The notes under the pieces are model-generated. The model was not told the DNA's origin, did no database searches, and was given only the letters and a program-made list of their open reading frames with translations. A DNA stretch of 48,403 nt from Nemertoderma westbladi (lineage: Eukaryota > Xenacoelomorpha > Nemertodermatida > Nemertodermatidae), in NCBI GenBank assembly GCA_032718475.1, contig JAUCBJ010001446.1, positions 1 through 48,403 of the forward strand, written 5' to 3'. Positions within the stretch are counted from its first letter, which is position 1. The number at the start of each line of letters is the position of its first letter. A program made the position numbers and the translations under genes. Shown piece by piece: positions 41,558 to 48,403 of the stretch.

Positions 41558-43333
41558 TTAGTCTTTCTTACGCGGACGGCGTTTACGCAGTTTTTTGAGG
41601 CTGGTAAGAGTCCTTTTCTCTTTGGGGCGAGCCACTTTACTAGGAGGGCTGTAACTCCTGGGTGAAGGGTGCAATACAATTGCATCAGAAGGTTTCGGAT
41701 TGCGATCGGTGTATCCGCCGGTCGAGGTACCTGGTTGATCGATATCAACTTCCGTGGAGCGAGGTCTAACAGCCTTTAGGGCGCGCCTCAGGACAGCAGC
41801 TCCTACGGGTCCTTGACGGGTTGTCTGGGCAATGGCGGTAGGCGGACCGTGGGTGGTAAGAAACTTCCTTGGTTTAATAGTTCTTTCCAGCTCGCGTTCT
41901 CGGGCTCGATATTCGTAGGGCCGTCGAGATACTTCCTGTAACTCAGGGTGTGAGTTGATAAATAAATCGCCATACTCAGGGTCTTGACGGATATAATTGA
42001 TCAAATGGTATGAAGTAATATCGTTAGGATTGACGTTCCTAAGGTATCTTCTAACAAATTTAGTGGAAATACACTCCCCAACACGCTTCATTAGCTCGTA
42101 ACTCGGTACGCGTGTTTTTTGTTCCACAGACGCTAATAAATAAGGATGGAACGCATAAACTCCCTCGTAAGAGCGTCCAGGGTAGTATCGATGATGGGAC
42201 TCGCAATGTAAATCCGCGTTCGCTTCCCAAGCTCGAATGTAGCGCAGGGTAATCATTTCATCTACGCTCTCTAAATCGTGATTAAAGGGGCAATTATAAC
42301 TGGCATGTCCTTTAAGTTGACAGTGGTGGCATTGAGTCATAAATTGGGGGCAGACTGCAAAAATATGAGAGTTATTAAGTCTGCAATACGCACAATATAT
42401 CTCCATCATTGGTTGTTCGTGGAAATAGGAACAGGGTACGTCTGAGTCCATAGGAGTGAAGTGGTCTCTCGATGCGCATAATCGACAACGTTTTCGAGAA
42501 ACATAGTTAGCGTGTCGATAATCGTATGCGGTGAGACATTGTGGACCTTGATACCACTCTAAGACGTAGTCGTTATCGCTGCTCCGGGGCGCTGTAGGCT
42601 GAATCGCTTCAGCTTCTAAGCATATTGGTTCGTCTTCCAATTGCATAGCTGAGGTAGGTGCGGCTGTCTCCGCAAGCGGACCCACTGTCTGAACTTCGAC
42701 GACAGAATAACCCGTGGGTATTCGGGGTCTTTGTATAACAGATGAGTGCAAGTTCTGTATACAAACGTCCTGAAAAAGGGCAAATCCCGCGCTGTTTAGC
42801 TTCTCCGCCGCTGAGTCTCTCAGGCTGAGTTTGGTCAGAGCGCGGTCCTTGAACTGACTATCAACGTTACGGAACGGAGTCAGAAAGCGCCTGAAACATT
42901 CAAAGCGGATGAATTTATTGTGTTCATCTAACTTGGCGAGTTTGGTTCCAAGTATTAAGGGATGGGCGCGTATGGTACGACTGCACACATCGGCTAGCCA
43001 ACCGGCAAGTGCTGCGTTTTCAAAGATCGTGTATATAGCTAAGGAGGGACGAAGTGGAGCACTCATAAAGCTATACACGGCGCCAGGTGCGGTCAACGGT
43101 CCATCAAAGTATAAACGAGAATAATGATCTCCGTATACTTGTTGGTAATTTATAGGATTTCCAACCTTGAAATTCCATCCGTATTCTTGAAAGGCAAGAT
43201 GTCCGATGGAGGTTCGTTGTACTTTGGTAATTCCGCTGGGTGTATTGGCATACATAGTGCGGAAGAAACCTCGGCCTTCTGCCCAAGGAGCAATCAGCTG
43301 AGTATCAACGAAGGGGTATGGAATGTTCTCCAT
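41558..43333 (-). CDS. Triple zinc-knuckle protein, 591 aa, retroelement-associated
   Basis: ATG at 43333 with an in-frame TAG seven codons upstream; intact to the stop at 41558. Residues 1-200 form an unrecognised alpha/beta region (TAPGAVYSFMSAPLRPSLAI). The Cys/His cluster comprises CRLCASRDH…C (283-301), CAYC-x5-H-x4-C (314-328) and CHHCQLKGHASYNC (335-348). A helical region (355-480) contains a FVRRYLRNVNPNDIT segment, and the last 30 residues are strongly basic (KKLRKRRPRKKD), probably nuclear or nucleic-acid targeting. Cys-cluster spacing, including the six-residue C-P-x5 linker between the second and third knuckles, matches the accessory frame of the LTR element at 27951-29353. RNA or single-stranded nucleic-acid binding is likely. 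Exact role unknown. Confidence 0.75.
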   Translation of the reverse strand: MENIPYPFVDTQLIAPWAEGRGFFRTMYANTPSGITKVQRTSIGHLAFQEYGWNFKVGNPINYQQVYGDHYSRLYFDGPLTAPGAVYSFMSAPLRPSLAIYTIFENAALAGWLADVCSRTIRAHPLILGTKLAKLDEHNKFIRFECFRRFLTPFRNVDSQFKDRALTKLSLRDSAAEKLNSAGFALFQDVCIQNLHSSVIQRPRIPTGYSVVEVQTVGPLAETAAPTSAMQLEDEPICLEAEAIQPTAPRSSDNDYVLEWYQGPQCLTAYDYRHANYVSRKRCRLCASRDHFTPMDSDVPCSYFHEQPMMEIYCAYCRLNNSHIFAVCPQFMTQCHHCQLKGHASYNCPFNHDLESVDEMITLRYIRAWEANADLHCESHHRYYPGRSYEGVYAFHPYLLASVEQKTRVPSYELMKRVGECISTKFVRRYLRNVNPNDITSYHLINYIRQDPEYGDLFINSHPELQEVSRRPYEYRARERELERTIKPRKFLTTHGPPTAIAQTTRQGPVGAAVLRRALKAVRPRSTEVDIDQPGTSTGGYTDRNPKPSDAIVLHPSPRSYSPPSKVARPKEKRTLTSLKKLRKRRPRKKD

Positions 43334-43536
43334 ATTCCGAAAGTCGTATGCCTAATATGTCTTCCATTGATGGTAGTGGTAGAGAGCAGGGGAAGACCTA
43401 TGTCGTATTCAGAAATATTCCGAAATACGATCTCAGTAGGAGGATTGCATCATTCGATGACTATCTCCAAATGAATTTATCCCCAGTGATTAGGGGGTGA
43501 ACAACCAGATTTATGACACATAATGGTACCAGTTGT

Positions 43537-43944
43537 TCACAAACTATCCGCGTGTCCTTTCAGTCCTTGTATCACGGTTGTGGACTTAAGGAAATCATTG
43601 GTGGTTGATTTTCTAATCAACAACGAGAGGGTGGAAGTTGATATCATAAATATCAACAGGGTGTGACATGAATAGGAGATGCGGACACCAATATGAGCAT
43701 CCAGATTAACAGTAAGGGATGGGAGGTTTATTAAGAGGTGGTATGATCCATACCACGATACAACTAGGATTGGTCGATCGTCTCCCAAAGTTCCGAGCGC
43801 ATTGGGAAGAGAAGGTGTGACGAAGTGGGTTGTATTTTCAATAGCGATGTATAGAGGGATAAAGGGAGTAAAGAGGAGGGAGGATATAGGGTAGTATCCA
43901 TAAGATACCACAATGGACCAGTTTTCCGTCACGTCATCATTCAT
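43537..43944 (-). CDS. Hypothetical hydrophobic protein, 135 aa
   Basis: ATG at 43944, stop at 43537. It has three hydrophobic stretches (ISSLLFTPFIPLYIAI, ILVVSWYGSYHLLI, TLLIFMISTSTLSLLI) that could be membrane segments or buried strands. It lies between two more convincing frames on the same strand, with gaps of about 180 and 200 bp. No family recognised. It could also be a chance frame in decayed sequence. Confidence 0.35.
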   Translation of the reverse strand: MNDDVTENWSIVVSYGYYPISSLLFTPFIPLYIAIENTTHFVTPSLPNALGTLGDDRPILVVSWYGSYHLLINLPSLTVNLDAHIGVRISYSCHTLLIFMISTSTLSLLIRKSTTNDFLKSTTVIQGLKGHADSL

Positions 43945-44125
43945 TCCTGTCTTTTAATTGTGACACTGATCACAAGAATTACAAGAAAACGATGAGGGAA
44001 GAGAAATTTACAGCCTCCCGAAGGAGACCGCCCGCGAGCACCCGTGCCCCGGGGAAAACTATTCACATTATGGACCCAGGACATTAACACACGTCTCTTC
44101 TCCAGTGGTTCTCCTATATTTGTCT

Positions 44126-44524
44126 TTACAAGCCTTCATCCACGTTCTTTCTTTCGAGCTGATTTCGAATAGAGTTCTCATGTTCTATTCTCGGTTTATC
44201 GTTCCGACTCCGCTGGGTATGATATTTAAATAAAACCATTTCCCTTTCGGTATCCACATCGTCCGTGTCGTGTAAATCGATAGGATGGCCGGTAGTTAAG
44301 AAGTCCATATACGTACCATTACGATGCGTATAGCGAGCGGTGAACTTTCTATAGTCCAATTCACGCGTAAGTTGCTCCGGGGACATTGGCGGTTCGATAT
44401 AACGACCATCATCCTCCGTAGTAGTTGGACCAGCGTCGCAGCGTATCAAGCTATCGACAAACGCTTGTAAAGGTAGAGTATATAGCTCCCTGATGCCAAG
44501 ATCATCTTCTATCAACTCAGTCAT
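44126..44524 (-). CDS. Hypothetical acidic protein, 132 aa
   Basis: ATG at 44524, stop at 44126. Composition is protein-like and acidic, with no low complexity: EDDLGIRELYTLPLQAF, EPPMSPEQLTRELDYRKF and DLHDTDDVDTEREMVLFKYH. Same strand as the 591-aa protein and the BEL/Pao pol. No domain recognised. It may be an accessory frame of the retroelement. Confidence 0.5.
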   Translation of the reverse strand: MTELIEDDLGIRELYTLPLQAFVDSLIRCDAGPTTTEDDGRYIEPPMSPEQLTRELDYRKFTARYTHRNGTYMDFLTTGHPIDLHDTDDVDTEREMVLFKYHTQRSRNDKPRIEHENSIRNQLERKNVDEGL

Positions 44525-46164
44525 ATCTGCTATGAGTTTATCAATATTATAATGAGTTTATATATATTAGGCTAGCGGGCGTCGCTGCCTACCCCTCTTT
44601 TGCCCCCGGACAGTGTAAGATCCTCAGCGCCGATGTACCGTCGTCGCTGTGCTTTCGCCAACGATGTAGCTACACAACGACAACGATAACCGGCACAAGT
44701 CACTTAACTGTCCGTCCCAAAGGCTTAGATGTACTGCAGGTTCTTCTTGGAGAGTTAGGGTTACTTTCACAATTGCGACTCGCTACTGTAAACACACCTT
44801 AGTAGTAACATTCACCTACAAACGCACAAATTCAACACAACTGCAACAAACTGCACACATTCGGGCCATTTGTCCATTAGTCAGTACCTTCCAGAATGTC
44901 ACTGTATTTATTATGTATCCTTGGATACTAGCAGTGCGCTATTTATTCCCTATGCTATTCAATGGGGCATGCTTTCTATTGTTCTTTTAACTCACTTCTA
45001 ATTCTAGCGTGGTTGTTGCCATGGTGACATTATGGAAAGCTAGCGGTAGAATTAGGGTAATTCTCATGCATACAGATCTGGGATGCTATTTAATAGTAAT
45101 TCTTTAATGGTCAATATCCCCTTTATACATGATTTTATGAATTTTATCGGCTATTGACTATACATTGGAGATTCTCGCACACAAATACACTTAATAGAGT
45201 GAATCTCCGCTCCCATGATCTATTACTTAATGGAAATTTGGGAATGTTATAAATTGTATAAAATGACAATTTATTAAATTCATTGAAATATATGAATTTA
45301 AATTTATTCCCGTAAATTTTATTATTTAATATTAAAATGGACACAATTTTATTCCAGAACGTGTCTGGGGACTGGGATCCTTGATTCTAGGAATTTTGAC
45401 CTTTTAAGAGTATCGGTAAGTGCTACGATATCTTAATCGACTAGAATTTTAAAGGATCTGATATTTGACAGATTTTTGTAAATATTAATACTTAATATTT
45501 AGGATGGGCACCAGTTTATTCCAGAACTTGTCTGGGGACGTTAACCATTGATTCTAGAAATTTGTCTTTCAAGTATATCGGTGGGTGCCGCGATATCTTA
45601 ATCGACTAGAATTACATATGGTCAAAGGGTTTAACAGATTTATTTCGCGTTATACGCTACTGTTAAAGGGACATCACGCTACTATATGTATTATTTAATA
45701 TACGGTATGAGAGCAATATCGCACGAAGCAATGTCAGTGTGAAGAGGCAAGTCGTTTCCAAGGTCTACCCAGAGCTTGGTTTAGCCGAGACACGAGGATC
45801 TGAACTTTGCATTCCTAATACTCTGCCTACCAATAATACTTGAATATAGTAGTGGCTTTATTGTACTTTAATAAGTACGGATATTTCATCTTACTGTAGT
45901 CACGTATTGATAATGTAATACGGGCAGTAAGGAAAGAGAAAAAGAATTATTTCTCGCCGTCGCACTAAATATATAATATACGTAATTAAATAATAAACGC
46001 GAATATATTGCACTAATCTACTAAATAATCTCTAAAATACATACTACTAAATAAAATTAAATAAAACGATTAAAATAAAATTACATAATAATACATACAT
46101 AATTATAAAAATAAAACAAATACAAATATAAAATAATATGGTCACACACCCACTCCAGCCGTTG
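44525..46164. other. Non-coding gap after the pol frame; candidate LTR edge and duplicated 175-bp block
   Basis: No ORF supported. On the minus strand the pol stop is followed by GGAGTGGGTGTG and then TGACCATATT (about 46144), a possible purine tract and LTR start. 44530-45100 is moderately GC; 45640-46140 is very AT-rich. No direct-repeat partner is inside the window, so LTR limits cannot be fixed. Confidence 0.35.
45340..45625. repeat. Two diverged tandem copies, about 175-bp period
   Basis: Both copies contain TTTATTCCAGAAC(G/T)TGTCTGGGGAC, TTGATTCTAG(G)AAATTTTG-like sequence, TATCGGT and CGATATCTTAATCGACTAGA (about 45352-45448 and 45518-45612). Divergence is high, so the duplication is old. 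Confidence 0.75.
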
Positions 46165-48403
46165 TTAAGTTGGGGAGTCCCTAGATGTTTGTTGGATTAG
46201 GGAGGTGGTCGTGGGAAGAGTATCTTGTCTCCCATAGTTTCCGGAGAGTTCTCTGTCTCTCTCCAGTAAACATAAACGTCCCACCGGGCGATTGAGCTGC
46301 TGCGTCTCGAAGACAATTCCCGGTTTCTTGAAGTTACGTCGCATGACGACGAGTTCTACCGATCGCACCAAACCGTCATCCGAGATATGCGTCTCGATTA
46401 TACGACCTGTCTGCCACCGCTTACGTGGAAGATCCACATCCACAATAAGCACCATGTCTCCAGCGCTGACGTTTTCTTGCTGCGCAAACCACTTAGTTCG
46501 AAGTTGTAGTGTGGGCAGATAATGTTTTTCGAAATGGTCAGCGAAGCGACGGGATAACAACTGCATGAGTTGCCAAGTTTGTCGGCAGTATTCGTCTCCG
46601 TCTGTGATTTCCGATTGTGGGAGCATGGCTACAGGTTTCTTCAGTAGGAAGTGCGCGGGTGTTAGCGCTTCCAGGGAATCGGGACTCGATGAGACTGGCA
46701 TAAGCGGTCTCTCGTTGAGATAGGCGGCGATTTCTTCCATTAACGTCCGCAAAAGTTCGTCGGTGAGATAAGCGCGACAAGGCACTATAAAATGAAATGC
46801 TGTCTTCACGCTTCTTATTAATCTCTCCCAACTTCCTCCCCACCAAGGGGCGTCGGCGGCGTTGAAGGTCCAACTAGACGCTGTTACTCGTAGTTGGTCG
46901 TCCACCTGTCTTTGGTTCCAATCTTTGACGTAAGCTTTGATTTCATTGTTGGCACCAATGAAGTTTGTTCCCTTATCAGATCTCATCGTGTTACTAGTGC
47001 CAAAGCGAGCGATCTGTCGTCGTAAGCTTAATAGAAAGCTGTTGGTAGATAAATCGTTCACCATATCGAGATGGATGGCTCTACAAGTCATACAAACAAA
47101 GATTACACACCATCTCTTGACTATAGTCCTAGCACGATATACTTCAATAGGGCCAAATAAATCCACACCGGTATTAGTAAAGGGTGGTTCATAAAAGCTT
47201 ACTCGTTCCCTAGGTAATTCTGCCTCTCTCTGTGTTAAAGGCCTACTGAATGCTTTCCTACAGGGTATACAGTTCCTAAGAACTTGGTTCAGAGCTCTAC
47301 GGGGTTTATAAAAATAATAGCGAGTTCGAATTTCGCTAAGAACTCGTTCTCTACCAGCATGATAAAGTTTGCTGTGAACATCTACAATCATCTTGACTTG
47401 TATTTCAAGATTTCTAATGAGTATGGGGAACTTAGTATCAAAGGATAATGGGGCATTCGTTAACCTTCCTCCAACACGTATCAACCCATCTATCATTGTG
47501 CTAGAGAAACGATCCCTTAAGCGCATCTGTGGATTTCTCAACAACAGGAAATACTTATCGGAATCTTCATAGCATTGTAAGAGTCTCAGCATCTGTTTGT
47601 TGGTTTCTTCATGCTCCTGATAACTGATCTTCTCCTTCAGAAACTTGTCGGGTACCTTATATTTGGGAATGTCTTTAATAACATGGACCTGCACTGATGT
47701 GATTGGAGCGGTATCACCCTTTGTTTTCATCCCAGAGTAGTGATGGTGAAAACATCTCTTTAAATATGTAACGGCCTTACAAAGCCGATTCCAAGAACTG
47801 TAGTGATGTATCGCTCTCTGCAGAAGAGGTGAGAGTCCTTGCGAGATGTCAGGTATGCCAGATTTCCAATCCTTATCACGGATTTCCACAACGAGTTTAT
47901 TTGTGGCTGTGGGTTTCTGATCCAAAGCTTCGTCTCCGGAAGTATGTAGTACAGACAGATCTACTGTGGGTTTGAATAACTTCGATTTACTCGCCTGAGT
48001 TTTAGGTTTGACTTTCTCCGCTCCCTTGGCCTGTCTAATTTCTGCTGTAGTAAGATGAGGAGGCCATTCTTCTTCTTCTTTGTAGAGGAAGTCGGGTCCA
48101 CCTAACCAGTCTGGAGTATCTACCAGTTCTTGTGGGGTTGCTCCCCTGGAAGCGATGTCCGCTGGATTAATCGTTCCGGGGCAATGTCTCCATTGATCCA
48201 TCGTCGTGCGACTGAGTATAATAGCTACTCTGTTGGTAACGAAGACGCTGAACTGACAGACTTCATTGGTTATATACTCCAACACGAGTAAAGCGTCGGT
48301 CCAATAGACAGTTTTCTCCAGAGGATAGTCGATCTGTTCTGTTACATTCCGGCCGATGGCTGTAGCGTATAGAGCCGCTTTTAACTCCGCTCGAGGAACT
48401 TTC
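46165..48403 (-). CDS. pol: BEL/Pao pol polyprotein, C-terminal part: RNase H region, integrase, C-terminal domain
   Basis: The frame is open from the right window edge (partial; first internal ATG at 48285, 706 aa from there). The edge portion with YWTDALLVLEYI, FVTNRV and HCPGTINPADIASRG is the RNase H/Pao-peptidase-like connection typical of BEL/Pao pol. Numbering from that ATG: integrase zinc domain H304, H309, C339, C342; DDE core D375 (NTGVDLFGP), D437 (RSDKGTNF), E487 (WWGGSWERL); then the BEL-type C-terminal domain (WQTGRIIETHISDDG, residues 600-675). All catalytic residues seen are intact and there is no internal stop. The reverse transcriptase and gag should lie to the right of the window. 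This could supply enzymes for the pol-less element at 26703-35766. Confidence 0.92.
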   Translation of the reverse strand, partial: KVPRAELKAALYATAIGRNVTEQIDYPLEKTVYWTDALLVLEYITNEVCQFSVFVTNRVAIILSRTTMDQWRHCPGTINPADIASRGATPQELVDTPDWLGGPDFLYKEEEEWPPHLTTAEIRQAKGAEKVKPKTQASKSKLFKPTVDLSVLHTSGDEALDQKPTATNKLVVEIRDKDWKSGIPDISQGLSPLLQRAIHHYSSWNRLCKAVTYLKRCFHHHYSGMKTKGDTAPITSVQVHVIKDIPKYKVPDKFLKEKISYQEHEETNKQMLRLLQCYEDSDKYFLLLRNPQMRLRDRFSSTMIDGLIRVGGRLTNAPLSFDTKFPILIRNLEIQVKMIVDVHSKLYHAGRERVLSEIRTRYYFYKPRRALNQVLRNCIPCRKAFSRPLTQREAELPRERVSFYEPPFTNTGVDLFGPIEVYRARTIVKRWCVIFVCMTCRAIHLDMVNDLSTNSFLLSLRRQIARFGTSNTMRSDKGTNFIGANNEIKAYVKDWNQRQVDDQLRVTASSWTFNAADAPWWGGSWERLIRSVKTAFHFIVPCRAYLTDELLRTLMEEIAAYLNERPLMPVSSSPDSLEALTPAHFLLKKPVAMLPQSEITDGDEYCRQTWQLMQLLSRRFADHFEKHYLPTLQLRTKWFAQQENVSAGDMVLIVDVDLPRKRWQTGRIIETHISDDGLVRSVELVVMRRNFKKPGIVFETQQLNRPVGRLCLLERDRELSGNYGRQDTLPTTTSLIQQTSRDSPT

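Noticed and set aside
43318-43500. 60-aa plus-strand frame containing GKTYVVFRNIPKYDLSRR
   Set aside because: Looks protein-like but is short, overlaps the start of the minus-strand 591-aa gene and has no supporting motif or partner.

Overview
This is eukaryotic nuclear DNA, almost certainly from an animal. It has long AT-rich intergenic stretches, many nested inverted-repeat transposons, a non-LTR reverse transcriptase, a Tc1/mariner-type transposase, BEL/Pao-like LTR retroelements, tRNA-derived SINE-like pieces and multi-finger C2H2 proteins. The short word AGGCCTA recurs throughout. The transposon mix fits a marine invertebrate or other non-model metazoan, but nothing here fixes the species. 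There are no bacterial operons, CRISPR arrays or functional tRNA/rRNA genes.

Layout. 1-2937 (minus): a long intronless C2H2 protein gene that runs off the left edge through a 21-bp repeat coding for a heptapeptide. 2938-11139: intergenic DNA packed with non-autonomous DNA transposons; I could delimit six, including 6153-7561 with perfect 29-bp ends and a 5-bp target duplication. 11140-14100 (plus): a second intronless C2H2 gene, paralogous to the first and arranged head-to-head with it. 14142-18200: a G28/C28 foldback element, a 369-bp MITE inside a TTTAAATCAG repeat, and a SINE-like sequence. 18780-20654: a frameshifted non-LTR retrotransposon 3' half. 22952-25017: a 1.1-kb element with GGACACTTCCCCCC arrays as inverted ends, abutting an N-terminally truncated Tc1-like transposase. 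25187-26100: homopolymer and minisatellites.

26703-35766 is the centrepiece: a complete 9,064-bp LTR retroelement in minus orientation. It has two 560-bp LTRs differing at 6 positions, a TACGT target duplication and a polypurine tract. It encodes a long coiled-coil/low-complexity gag precursor, a BEL/Pao-like gag core, an exonuclease-fold-like domain and a triple zinc-knuckle protein. I see no reverse transcriptase, RNase H or integrase. Its frames are broken by in-frame TGA/TAG codons and by poly-G tracts, although the LTRs look young.

35772-41557 is mostly non-coding, with a GC-rich single-exon gene of unknown family at 37492-38456 (own TATA box, 8-bp frameshifting duplication) and an 83-bp palindromic satellite. 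41558-44524 (minus) carries three ORFs of unknown function. The largest, 591 aa, has a triple zinc-knuckle cluster with almost the same spacing as the protein in the pol-less element. 46165-48403 (minus) is the C-terminal part of a BEL/Pao pol: peptidase/RNase H region, HHCC, DDE integrase and C-terminal domain.

How they may fit together (inference): the pol-less element is probably mobilised in trans by a BEL/Pao relative such as the one at the right edge, and the triple-knuckle protein is an undescribed accessory gene of this group of retroelements. The two finger proteins, amid many transposons, could be DNA-binding regulators, but this is untested.
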